A DNA stretch of 64,000 nucleotides from Papaver somniferum. Its lineage: Eukaryota; Streptophyta; Magnoliopsida; Ranunculales; Papaveraceae. Positions 1-10,721 of this stretch are shown piece by piece. Below the pieces are notes generated by a model that worked only from the letters and a program-made list of their open reading frames with translations, did not search any database and had not been told where the DNA came from. The stretch spans positions 95,492,881-95,556,880 of the forward strand of contig NC_039358.1 of NCBI RefSeq assembly GCF_003573695.1, read 5' to 3'. Positions within the stretch are counted from its first letter, which is position 1. Every line of letters begins with the position of its first letter. The position numbers were made by a program, and so were the translations under genes.

Positions 1-920
1 ATGCTGCCGACAGGGATAACCTAATTAATCTAATTTATCGAAATCGACTTCTCTATTTGATTCTAGACTCAGAGACTCTAGTAGAGGAGGAACGTTTTTC
101 ATCAGAGAAGAAGTGTGATTCGAGATCGAGAAGTTGAGAAGGAAGTGACTCTCATCATCAGAGAAGAAGTATGATGATCAGTCATCATCAGAGACTCTCA
201 CAGAAGTAAGTCGATGTTTAATTTTGATGTTCAAAGTTAGGTTTCATTTTTCCCCAAAATCGACTGCATATTTTGATGTTCTTCTAATCTAATCGAAACC
301 CTAAGCCCTAAGGAAGTCATGAATGTTTCTATGTTTTTAATTTTTGAGATTCTGAAAATCAATTTTTTCCAGATAAAATTAGGGTTACTAAAAAATTATC
401 AAGTTTGTATAGGAAATTGGTTTCTGTCTTTCTGAATTCACTAAATCTGGTTTATATGAGAAAAAGGGTCATGGGGTTGCAGTTGGTTTCTTGTTGTTGT
501 TTTTCTATGGTGATTTGTGAAGGAACATCAGAACATGACTAGCAATTAGAAATTAAGGTTTCTTTATCTTTCATTTCTCAAATAGTTGATTCCACTTTTC
601 TTGAGGTTTTTTGATTTGGTGACTTGATTGATTGATTAGAAGGGTGAAGGGGGTTTTAAAATGTGGAATAAATATTGGTTTCTTCAATACTAAATTCATT
701 CTTTTTTTCTTGCTTTTGTGATTAGGTTTTGAGTTTCAGCTGCAAATTTCAGGTCTTCTAGGAGTTCACTCATTCTTTAAGTTGGTTGTTGCTGCTACTG
801 CTGCTGTACATTCAAGGTTTGTCACTGTACATGACTTGCTTTACTACTTAACTGATTAGATATATGATTTATTCAGCAAGTATGTTTTACTAATACTATA
901 TTCATGTTGTTGTTCTCAGA
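1..920 (+). other. hAT 5' leader with likely introns
   Basis: This stretch has no long ORF. It is T-rich with stretches that look like untranslated exons and introns: a GTAAGT donor follows CACAGAA at about 204, and a second possible intron runs from GT at 817 to the TTCTCAG acceptor ending at 919. That places the transposase ATG one base into the next exon. Splice sites are read by eye only. Confidence 0.5.
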
Positions 921-3127
921 ATGTCTCATAAAGCATCCAACAGAGTTGAAACTTCAGGCACTCAACCAAATTCCGAACAACCAGAACAAGAAGATCAAAG
1001 TGTTGAATATTCAACAATTGCTTCAAGTTCAACACCTTCTTCAAGTAAGAGATTAGCAGAAGTAGCGAATGAAAATCATCCACTTGTTGTTGCTTTGTTG
1101 AAGAAATTGCGTACAACAAGGTCACCGGCATGGGATGAATTCACTAGGAGAATCATTGTACAACCTGTAAAAGGGAAGACAGATGAGGAAGAAGCTGTAC
1201 TTATGGGTGAATGTCATCATTGTAAAAGGTTAGTACCTGCTCAGAGTGAACAAGGAACTACCCGCTTGTCTCAACATCTAAAAACCTGCCTTGAGAAGCC
1301 TGAAAACAAGACAGGCCAGAGGAAGATTAGCACTGCATTTAAAAAAGGAGGTAATAACCAAGTTAAATTACTTAATTGGAAGTATGATCCTATTTTTATG
1401 AGAGATTGCCTTGCTAGAATGATTGCTAAGCATGATTACCCTCTCAACATGGTTGAGCATTTCTACTTTAGAGAGTTTGTTAAGGCTTTAAACCCTGCTG
1501 CTAAAATTCCATGTAGGAATACAAGTAGAGCAGATGTTATGAGGTGTTATGCTGAAATGAAAGATGAATTGTTACTACAATTAGAAAAATTGACTTCCAA
1601 ATGTAGTCTTACAACTGATATGTGGACTGCCAAATACACTAAAGATGGTTATTGTTGTGTTACATGTCATTTTATAGATGATGAGTGGAATTTGAAAGCC
1701 AAAACCTTAGCTTACATTGTAGTGCCGTCACCACATACAGGAGATGCTCTCTCAGATTTTATCAAAACTTGCACTTTGGAATGGAACATAGATAGGAAAT
1801 TTTTCGCTTTGACTGCTGATAATGCTCCAGCTAATGGTGTTATGATGAGAAATCTTATCACTTGGCTAGATGGTAAAAATTGTTTGTTGCTTGGAGGAAA
1901 AATGTTTCACATGAGGTGTAGCAACCACATACTGCATTTGATTGTATTGTATGGCATGAAAGTAGCTGTTGAGTTTATAGAGGCTATTAGAGATTGTGTT
2001 AAATATGTAAAGTCTTCACAAGCTAGGAAAGAAAAGTTTGATATAGCATTGGCACAATGTAGATTGTCTGGAGAAGTTAGTTTAGATGTGGACACAAGGT
2101 GGAACTCCACTTTCATGATGCTTAAGAATGCAATTAAACTGCAAGAAGGTTTTGAAAGACTTAGTGAGTTTGATTCTGATTTTGATATTCTACCATCTAA
2201 AGAGCAGTGGGATCAAGGAATAGAAATATGTAAATGTTTAGAGGTTTTTAATACTGTTTCAACTCAGTTTGCAGGGATTAAGTATCCAACTGCAAATCTG
2301 TATTATAATGGGGTTTATGAAATTAACAAATGCATAAACAGTTGGGAAGATAGTGAGTTTTTTTATATCAAAGAAATGGGGTCGAAAATGAGAGAAAAGT
2401 TTAATGGATATTGGAGTGAGAGTAACTTGATTATGAGCATTGGAGTGGTTTTAGATCCTAGGTATAAGGCAAAATGGGTTAGGTACACATATAAAAGAAT
2501 GTTTGGAGATGCTAAAGCTGCAGAACTTTATGAGAAATTCAAAACAGACTTGTTCAAGGTTTACAATGCATATGAATCTCAAAACAACACTGCAGCTCCT
2601 GCTTTCTTTAGAAACTCTGTCGCTCGCATGAATGTAAGAAGCTCAGGTGCATCTAGCACAGATTATGCTAGTTTTGTGTTGGAAAATGATGAAGATGATG
2701 TTCAGAAATCTGAGTTAGAGACATACTTAGCAGAACCAATTCTTCCAACTCTAACAGCTCAAGATGAAATGAACTTTGATATATTGGTTTGGTGGAAGAT
2801 GAATGGTTGTAAGTATCCAACTCTGGCAAAGATAGCAAGAGATGTATTGGCTGTGCCAGTGACTAGTGTGGCGTCAGAGTCCATGTTCAGCGATGGTGGA
2901 AGGGTCCTAACAACTCATAGAACTTCACTAAGTCCAGATTTAGTCCAAGCATTGCTATGCTTAAGTGATTGGCTGCCAGACTTCTTTGATGCAGGTAAAT
3001 CTTCGTTTCTTTTCCTTTACTTAATTCTTTTCCATATTAAGAACTGTATTAATATTAGATGAGCTACCATATGATTAGAACTGTGACAATATTCTTTGTG
3101 AATGCAGATATGGAAGTCGTCGACTGA
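921..3127 (+). CDS. hAT transposase (BED zinc finger, hATC domain)
   Basis: DNA transposase of the hAT superfamily, which cuts and pastes the element in the nucleus. Reading from 921 to 3062 gives 713 residues, but a GT at 2995 and an AG ending at 3107 define a likely 113-base intron. The spliced form (921-2994 plus 3108-3127) is 697 residues ending DMEVVD, more hAT-like than the read-through tail. Visible parts: BED finger (W71, C98, C101, H119, C123); RNase H-fold core with D233 in LTTDMW and D300 in TADNAPAN; C-terminal hATC dimerisation region around 610-685 with SESMFS (E653 the likely third acidic residue). Length fits plant RICESLEEPER/ZBED-type proteins. No stop or frameshift interrupts the frame. 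A domesticated host gene is less likely because the element's 3' terminus is present. Confidence 0.88.
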
Positions 3128-3342
3128 AGTTGATGCAAAATGAAACCAGCAAAGAAGATCTAGTCATCTAGCCTTTTTTAGTGTAGTTTTTTGCTTGTAG
3201 TTGCAGACTCTGTTGTTGTTTGTTTTTTCATGTGTGATGTGACTGAGGTGTTTGTATGGTTTGTATTTCTGAACAAAAAAAACTGTCAAAAAACTTTGAA
3301 GAACAACCTAAATTTTCAGCATTTCTGCATTTGCTTCTGTGA

Positions 3343-3522
3343 CAGGCGTTATCGGATTTTAACGGATAAATATCCGTTATCCGATAGATTAACGTTAACG
3401 ATATCGGTTTGTATTTTTGATATCCGCCGGATGTTAACGGATATCGGATATCCGATAATTCTTAACCTTAACCTTATCGGATTGTCCAATATCCGGCGGA
3501 TATTTATCCGTTGACAGCCCTA
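3343..3522 (+). repeat. hAT 3' subterminal repeats and terminal inverted repeat
   Basis: At least six copies of the motif ATATCCG/CGGATA (and TATCGG/CCGATA) lie on both strands over 180 bases, ending with TTGACAGCCCTA. Clustered short motifs near the ends are known transposase binding sites in hAT elements such as Ac. Their binding role here is inferred. The 3' boundary is placed at 3522 plus or minus one base. Confidence 0.75.
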
Positions 3523-4076
3523 GTCTGGTGAAAGGATGTCTAGCTCAAAACTTGGGTATCAACAACTCTTTATTTGCTGAGCTTTGGGGAGCAATTTATG
3601 CTCTTTGATTGGCTCGCACAAAGAGAATACAAAGGCTTTGGTTGGAGTGCGACTGCATGTTTATTTTACAAGCTATTGAAAATCCAGAGTTAGTCCCTTG
3701 GAAGTTATTGACTCATTGGAATAATTGTTTGAACTTCTCCTCTTCTATTCAGCTGGTTTGTACTCATGCATATCGAGAAGGTAATTCGGTAGCAGATCTT
3801 TTGGCCAAGCATGGTGCTATGGTGGAGTCTCGTTGGTGGACGAATCCTCCAGATTTCGCAAGACGGAAGATCCTCATAGATAACTCTACATTTCCGTTAT
3901 ACCGCTTTCGTAATATGTAATTTTGTGTTCTTTTGTTTTCTTTGTTTAGTATGTTTTGCTTCTCTTTGTCTTGTTGGAGGTAAGGTCTAGTCCCCCTTCT
4001 TTTTTTTCTTGATTTTATAAAATTTGCTTCCCAGTGTGCCTTTGCCATGGGTAGTTTTCTAAAAAAAAAAAAAAAA
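3523..4076 (+). mobile_element. LINE (non-LTR retrotransposon) 3' fragment
   Basis: The fragment contains the C-terminal RNase H-like domain of a plant LINE, a 3' untranslated tail of about 140 bases and a 16-base poly(A) tract at 4061-4076, the normal LINE 3' end. Its upstream part is separated by the hAT insertion and lies off-window. On the right the poly(A) abuts GypB LTR sequence (CTTGCAGAATGTAAGC, found again at about 63602), so the LINE inserted into that LTR. Confidence 0.8.
3525..3920 (+). pseudogene. LINE RNase H-like domain (RVT_3 type), C-terminal
   Basis: The frame starting at 3525 reads through LFAELWGAIYAL, hits TGA at 3606-3608, then continues in the same frame to TAA at 3918-3920. 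Recognisable features of the RNase H domain at the end of plant LINE ORF2 are ELWGAIYAL, LWLECDC, the tract CTHAYREGNSVADLLAKHG and a closing aromatic region. The internal TGA makes this copy inactive. The N-terminal part of the domain and the reverse transcriptase should lie left of the hAT, outside the window. Confidence 0.8.
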
Positions 4077-4164
4077 CTTTCTTGCAGAATGTAAGCTATA
4101 AGTTCTTTTTATGTTTTCTGGATACTTGTGTTCATAACCGTTGTTGGTTGAAATAGGTTGAAAA

Positions 4165-4174
4165 CCTATTTATA
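4165..4174 (-). promoter_or_regulatory. TATA box of GypB LTR
   Basis: TATAAATAGG on the minus strand, matching LTR transcription direction. The same sequence occurs at 63695-63704 in the second LTR copy. Confidence 0.5.
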
Positions 4175-4909
4175 CAAGTCATAGTTGAACGTACCCTGAT
4201 CTCATAGGAAGTGGAAGTAGTTAAGTGATGGAGAAGTGGGGATCGTGTAAACTGTTAAGAACCACGTCCCTACTACGAGGGGAAGAATGGTCAGTTACAC
4301 CCACTACTTCTCTGCTGCCACTAACTGTTCGCCTTTCCTGACACTTTCTCATAATGGGCGTGTTGCACGCCGCATGCTGTAAACCGCCAGACCATACCCC
4401 GATGAACATCCCACAGTTTGTGACATGTTTGATGTATCGAGTATTTTGTAGAAAAGTATGAAGCACGCTGCTGAGTGGGTCTTGCCTACAAGACCTAATT
4501 ATTCTGACCAATCATGCGCAAGCTAGGTGGCGGGCAATTATATGTGACAAGTCAAGTTGTGAGACTTTCCGCAAGAAATATCAAATAATACTCTTAAGTT
4601 GAATAAATAAGTTATTCATGAAATCGATATTTATGGAATATCGCTTGTAATCGATGCATGTAAAGCATCGCTTTTAAGCAAGCAACTCAAAATAATAGAT
4701 GCTCATGAAGCATCGTTGTATAGAGCCCGTCTTGGTTAGTCGCGGAATTTAATGTCTTAAAAGGAGCGCGACTAGCCATCTTCGAGCAGCTGCCAGGAAT
4801 CGCTTGGGCAAGCCGAGGGCAAGTCGATCGGCTTTCTTGGAAGAGTGGCGGTCGTGAGCACGACAGCGCCTTATTGGTTGCCCATAATTAAATCTAAGCC
4901 GGTCAATTT

Positions 4910-5560
4910 GGCTAGCTAAGTTGGATGTCTGAGATGATTTACGCAGTTGTATATTTCCGTTGATTCAATTCAAGGTTTTTTAAAACCGCGTGACCGACGT
5001 ACTTTGGATGATCGGTTTGTGGAATTGCTGGCGTATTTGAAGCAATGCGATTGGTCGGGGCTATTGTTGAGCCGCCTGTGAACATTACCGCGCCTTACCA
5101 GTTGCTTGAAATCAGATCTTGGTCGGTCGATTCGGCTAGAGAAGTTGCAACCGAGATTTCTTTGCGGCAGTTATACACTGCCGTTGGTCGACCTTGAGGT
5201 TTTGAAGCCGTGTGGCCAACCTTCTTTGAGCTAACGGTTTTAGGTGTTAGTTGCAGGCTGGGAGCAATTCGATTGGCCAGGGATGAAGTCAAGCCGTCAG
5301 TGAGCATACTGGCACTTCATTGGCCGACTAAAATTGGATTTGGGCCGGTCGATTTGGCTAGCCAAGTTGGACGGTCGAGATTTTTTTTGCGACATTAATA
5401 TGTTGTTGTTAACATAAATTAGGGTTTTAAAAGCTGCACAACCAACCTTATTTGATTAATTGGTTTGAGACTCTACGTGCAGGTTGGGAGAGCTCCGATT
5501 GGCCGAAATATTAGTGGGCCCACCAGTGTATGTGATGGTGCTTGTCCGGTCATGTCAGGA
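4910..5560. repeat. Three ~223 bp tandem repeats in GypB LTR
   Basis: Units start near GGCTAG at 4910, 5134 and 5356. Each contains AAGTTGGA or AAGTTGCA, a GAGAT..TTTGCG block, and AAGGTTTT followed by a CCAACC block. The other LTR copy has two units (about 61896 and 62119), with most of the third missing. Confidence 0.75.
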
Positions 5561-6472
5561 GGCGGCTAAGCTTGACAAATCTGCCAGCCAAAACGTACGG
5601 CCGTGATTGTTTTAAGGATGACGTGAGTAGCCTATATTCGATTCCTTAAGAAATTAGGTGTGTGGAACATCCAACTTCCAACTTTAATTAAAAGGGTAGG
5701 CGGCGCTTTTGGAGCGATTTGATTTGTCGACGGGAAAGAGGGGCTAACAAGCAGTGATATGGGGCGTGGCCGGTCGACCACGGGCAGCGCCTGCTAGGGC
5801 AAACCGGGTGGCCAAGTGGCGTGGCCACGCCTCCTTTTTATGTTGCTTTTATTTGCCACAGTTCCTCTTTATTTATTGTTTTCCAATTTTTTAATAGGTT
5901 TTTGCTCCTACTAGGTCCATGATGGATCAATTTCCTAGTTTGCCTAGGTTTGGTCTTGACCAATAGGGTTCGAGATACTACGCAGGCTGGAAGAACCTAA
6001 TTTTTGCAAATTGATAAAATTAGGTTAGGAAAATTGAATTTTGTGAGCTGCCACAAAATCAATTAATTTTGGTGAATTATGCGCATTAATACAAAATCAC
6101 TAATTTAATCTCAGAGGGCAGCATAACTTTGCTTGCCTCTGATTGAGTACTTCTGTGCACATCTTAATCCTGACACTTCGGGAAATTCATGCTACTCAGA
6201 TGCGACCGAACATTAACTGTAATTTCATGTCAACATCAAGAGTTCGGCTAGGGAACATATAGCATAGAATAAATACTCGACAGGTCATGCATTAGTGAGT
6301 AATGCAGGTGGAAGATAAAATTTATAGAATATTTGGGATTGGTGCTGCACGCACCATTCTGGATAAATTATATATACTGAATTGCTCAATACATATATAA
6401 GTAAAGAGGCATGGTCACTCATTACTTTTAAATGGCTCTGTTTCTTTGCCGAACGACGACACATTAAATACA

Positions 6473-6998
6473 GGGTCTTACAATTTTAGCCCTGAACTAA
6501 AAACCACCATCAACATTAAGTCCCCTGCTTAGTACGTAAAAATGACATTGTTGCGGGGTAAGCTCTAGATGGTGACATTCGAAAATAAAATTGAAAAGAT
6601 GAAGCAGGTAGATATTACCAGGAAAATTCTAATCGGCCTTCAGCAGCGGGATTGCGCAGCCAGTGGCCTTTGTAGTAGCGTGTTGCTAGCTCATCTAAGG
6701 GGTATGAGTTTGGTTGGCCCAAACATCTATTACCGTTAATGGAGCAAGAAGGGATCCTTCTTCTGTTCGAACTCTGGAAACCTCGTTCTTATAAAAAGGG
6801 GTATCGACCCTCTTCTGTTTTTGTTGCTCGTCCGGCTCGGTGCTTTCATCTTAAGCAGCCGAATTCTTTTCGTCACTGTCAGCATCTCCATCACGAGCGT
6901 GTCAATCGTCAGCGGCGAGGTAAGTAACTCTTGTTCTTTCTTCCTCTTTTTGCAAATATGAACTTTAGTTGTACGTATAACTTCCACGGCTTTGAAAT
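6473..6998 (+). promoter_or_regulatory. Possible antisense promoter and first exon in GypB
   Basis: This 526-base interval lies between the GypB 3' LTR and Cop-1. On the plus strand, antisense to GypB gag, it has TATAAAAAGGGG at 6790-6801, then a CT-rich leader with CATCTCCATCAC and a strong donor (GAG/GTAAGT, GT at 6920). The layout resembles the TATAAAAGG plus CATCACCTCTCCATCAC leader of the antisense PMD gene in GypA-3 (49418 onward). No coding exon follows because Cop-1 is inserted and the rest of the unit is missing. Homology between the two leaders is weak and inferred. Confidence 0.35.
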
Positions 6999-9520
6999 TG
7001 AAAATGCGGGGATCTAACAACCACACCCAACAATTCGTTTGGAAATCTGAGAGGACTTACTCCAATACACTTTCTAGAGAATCAACTAGACAGTCAGACT
7101 CAATCTAGAATAAAGTATATCAAAGATTTAATATATCTAATTCTTAATTCAATCCGCAATCAGCAAATAGAAATCTGCGAGCCTGATCGAATATAAGAAG
7201 AGTAACTTGAACGGTACCAACGACCAATGTTCAAGTATCAATCAATGTAAATCAACAACCCAAGGTTGGATATTCTAATTGATTGATCTTAACGCACAAC
7301 CTGTGATATTTCAATTATATAACAAAATATAATGCGAAAAAGAAATAACACAGACACCTGAATTTTGTTAACGAGGAAACCGAAAATGCAGAAAAACCTC
7401 GGGACCTAGTCCAGGTTGAACACCACACTGTATTAAGCCGCTACAGACACTAGCCTACTACCAATTAACTTCGGACTGGATTGTAGTTAAACCCTAATCA
7501 ATATCACACTTATTCAAGGTACAGTTGCACTCCTTATGTCTCTGATCCCAGCAGGATACTGCACACTTGATTCCCTTAGTTGATCTCACCCACAACCAAG
7601 AGTTGGTACGACCCAAAGTCGAAGACTTGATAGACAAATCTGTCTCACACAGAAAAATCTATAGGATTGAATAAATCTGTCTCCCACAGAAATACCCAAG
7701 AGTTTTTGTTCCGTCTTTTGATAAATCAAGGTGAACAGGAACCAATTGATAACCCGGACTTATATTCTCGAAGAACAACCTAGAATTATCAATCACCTCA
7801 CAATAAACTTAATCGACTAGTGAAACAAGTTATTGTGGAATCACAAACGATGAGACGAAGTTTGTTTGTGATTACTTTTCTATCTTGCCTATCGAAGATA
7901 TAAAATCTCGAGCCAATTATTTCAATTGCACTCAACACGATAGAAACATCAAGATTAGATCACGCAACTACAAATATAATAGTTGGGTCTGGCTTCACAA
8001 TCCCAATAAAGTCTTCAAGTCGTTAACCTAAAGGGTCTCGAGAAGAAACCTAAGATTAAAGGAGAATCGACTATAGTTATGCAACTAGTAACACACATCA
8101 GGTGTGGGGATTATGTTTCCTAGTTGCTAGAGTTCTCCTTTATATAGTTTTCAAATCAGGGTTTGCAATCCAAGTTACCTTGGTAACAAAGCATTCAATA
8201 TTCACCATTAGATGAAAAACCTGATTCAACCAAGCTAATATCTTTCAACCGTTAGATCAAACTTAGCTTGTTACACACAAATGAAATGTACCCTCATTTA
8301 GGTTTATGTAACCGTACCTAAACATGTACACCAGGTTGGTTCACAAATAGTTAACCGAGGTTAGCCATATGATTAATCTCATATCAACCTTATTCATCTT
8401 AACCATAACTAGTTCAAATGACTCAAATGAAAATAGTTAAAGAGTTGTTCAATTTCATAGAAAACACAATCGAAAACAAATCGATTTGATTCACTTGAAT
8501 CAATCATGAACATTATAGCCACGATTTACAAAGATTGCATTCCTTATGATTTAAATGTTTAAGTTCACGAACTGACCGATTTGACAAAGTAACCAGCTTA
8601 ATTATGCGTACGGGTATGCGTACTTAAGCAACCATATTTTGAGTTTGTTAAGTTTCCAAACTCAGCAGAAATTTTCGGTTCGAAAACTTCCGCCAGTATG
8701 CGTACGGGTACGCATACTTAAGGTGACTAGTTTAGGAGTTTGTAATCCCCAAACTCAGCAGATATTTTCGGTTCGAAAACTTCTGCCAGTATGCGTACAG
8801 GTACGCATACTTATCTTGTTTCCTTCACCAATTTCGTATACACACATATGCATACTCTTGGTTCCCGGTTTATGGATTTATACACTAATCTGCGAACACG
8901 CTATATATGCTTATATCCAAAGATGGTCACATCATCAACTCTTTATTTCAATCATTGAAACATTCTTCTATAATTACAATAGACGTTTTCAAACACTATT
9001 AGCATCAAAGTAATTTTCAAGATATTGAAATAATCATTATCGAAACATTCCAAGCCTACATCAAATGATTGTATTATATAAACCATGTAAGATGTTACTC
9101 GGAAACTTTCTCATGATATAAGATGAACTTGGTCGAAGCGAAAGCTTACCAACACATATTTCGAGAAATATGTAAGCGAGATATACTCACCTCGAAATCT
9201 CAAATGTGTATAGAGAACATTATATCGTAACACGACTTATGTCTTAATATATGAGATAGTAGAAATAGACTTTCCAAGAGATAGATGAATTCAAGTCTCC
9301 ACATACATTTTGTCGAAGAAGTTCCACAAGCTCCCCTTAGTAGTTATTCGTCTTCTAGAGATGAACGCCGAGAGATCTAAGCTCAACTACACTATCTATA
9401 TCCTATTCCGAGACATCTATAAATAGGCTATAAATCAAGACTTATAGTTTTGATCACTAACATTGACAAACATGCTTGAGATAGCAACGCATGCGAGTTC
9501 GACCGAGCAATGCTCTAACA
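6999..9520 (-). repeat. Cop-1 3' LTR (2522 bp)
   Basis: It runs from TGAAAATGCGGGG to TGCTCTAACA, followed by a pyrimidine tract that is the reverse of the polypurine tract. It matches 17235-19482 along its length. A minus-strand TATA box (TATATAAAG) is at 8138-8146. It shares a block with Lard-3 and Lard-2 LTRs around 7350-7450 (TTTTGTTAACGAGGAAACC, then GGGACCTAGTCCAG), showing common ancestry. Confidence 0.9.
8599..8815. repeat. Palindromic tandem array in Cop-1 U3
   Basis: Two perfect 11-bp inverted repeats with 2-bp spacers occur at 8695-8718 and 8788-8811 (AGTATGCGTAC, then GTACGCATACT), 93 bp apart. An upstream third unit at about 8602-8628 is arranged as direct repeats. The 5' LTR has the same array at about 18560-18772. 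An ORF reading across it only reflects the repeats. Confidence 0.8.
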
Positions 9521-10374
9521 ATCTCCCTCTTTGTCAATTTTAGTGACAAAACTATCAATACATATGGATTACAAAATAGATAAAAATTGTATATTCCCAT
9601 CCACATGCTTGATCTCCTTGGCATCTTCAACGCGACTCAAAATCTTCGTCACTTCCAAGTACTCTATGGTCCTAAAGGTTGTAAGTTCAGCATCATAGTT
9701 GTTGAAGAAACAATGAGAAAACAAAATGTTCTCAATCATTGTTATACAGTGTCATAGTATTATTACACAGCATCGAAGTCCAATTGTATCACAACTTTGA
9801 CAACAATACTATGGTGATATTCATCACTCCCCCTTAGTCAATACTTTATCTCAACATGAAAACCACTCCCCCTTACATAATGATTCGTAAAGCATATGTA
9901 TTTGTAGTATCACACTACACATTAATTCTCCCCCTTTTTTTCAATATAAATTGGCAAATGTACGAAAACTAGTGGGATCCTCATGAAATTTCCACGGATA
10001 TACTTCATGACTAAAAGAGAATACCATACCAACTTATTTAGATGCAATCATAAATCCGAACCTAAATGCATTCATCAAGGAGTTAATAAAGATACAAGAT
10101 AACCCCTAAAATTCCACAGCCGAACTCCCCACAAAGATTTGGCAATTAAGTACAAGTTCAATATGAACTCTCCCCCATAAAATGTCATTCCCGAAAGAAC
10201 AACAAAGGCGACCTTACTTTCACAAGAAAAGAAGGATTTCTTACAAACACTAGGATACTTGACAGAAATAAATATATTAGAAGCAGATGCAAACAAGACT
10301 TAACATTATTCTGGAGTTCTAAACTCAATTGCCCAAAAGATCGAGATAAAAGCAGGGGCAAGAGTTATGAGGAT
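9521..10374 (-). other. Cop-1 polypurine tracts and 3' untranslated region
   Basis: The primary tract is at 9521-9532, next to the LTR. Further purine tracts of the type AAGGGGGAGT (minus strand) lie at about 9826, 9865, 9927 and 10167. There is no coding potential. The region aligns closely with 26469-27190 in Lard-3, then diverges. Confidence 0.7.
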
Positions 10375-10721
10375 CTAATGAACTAGAACAACACCAATAG
10401 ACTGCCTCAAGTGCTGAAACGTGGCAGTGTCTAACGGTTTGGTGAGCATATCAACCAATTGTTTTTCGAAAGGCACAAATCCATAGTGATAATACCATAT
10501 TCATAAAGATCTCGAATAAAATGGTACATTATGTCTATGTGCTTAGTTCTTGAATGCTCAACAAGATTCTCAATGATGCGAATCGCACTTGAGTTATCAC
10601 AAAAGATCTTCATTATTCCAGAATCAATTCCATAATCAGCAAGCATTTGTTTCATCCATAGAAGTTTAGTACAACATGACCCAGCAACAATGTATTCCTC
10701 TTCACATGTAGAACTAAGCAT
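10375..10721 (-). pseudogene. Cop-1 pol C-terminus: copia RNase H
   Basis: The minus strand reads SSTCEEEYIVAGSCC, then KIFCDNSSAI and HSRTKHIDIMYHFIRD, all hallmarks of Ty1/copia RNase H (the STxEAEY, CDN and HxRxKHIDI motifs). Near 10480 a frameshift moves the sequence into the frame reading VDMLTKPLDTATF, the usual copia pol terminus, with stop at 10375-10377. The N-terminal side is cut at about 10709-10721 by Ath-1. The domain normally degrades the RNA strand during reverse transcription. This copy is a broken fragment and sets the element's class. Confidence 0.88.

Larger units (their letters stand above)
1..3522 (+). mobile_element. hAT DNA transposon, 5' end off-window
   Basis: The block holds a BED-finger hAT transposase and ends on the right with a subterminal zone and the terminal motif TTGACAGCCCTA, the inverted form of the TAGGGCTGTCAA terminus usual in plant hAT elements. 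No TAGGGCTGTCAA is present near position 1, so the left end lies upstream of the window or is lost. The element sits inside a LINE RNase H coding region that resumes right after it. An 8 bp duplication cannot be tested because the left flank is not visible. The intact ORF suggests a fairly young copy. Confidence 0.85.
4077..6472 (-). repeat. GypB 3' LTR (part, interrupted by LINE and hAT)
   Basis: A large direct repeat of sequence near the right end of the window: 4667-6472 matches about 61672-63320, and 4082-4510 matches 63602-63960. Both copies end with GACACATTAAATACA, the reverse complement of an LTR 5' end (TGTATTTAATGTGTC). On the minus strand this is the 3' LTR of GypB. Its left part lies off-window beyond the LINE and hAT. 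Small ORFs in it are not supported as genes. Assignment to the same element as the 61544-63320 LTR is inferred from family and orientation. Confidence 0.7.

Noticed and set aside
1..60. Left hAT terminus at the window start
   Set aside because: GACAGGGATAA near position 9 loosely resembles a terminus, but it does not match the inverse of the right end, TAGGGCTGTCAA.
8639..9013. 124-codon plus-strand ORF (and its counterpart at 18601-18990)
   Set aside because: Both cross the palindromic U3 array of Cop-1 LTRs. The similar ORF in both LTRs follows from the LTR repeat, not from a gene.
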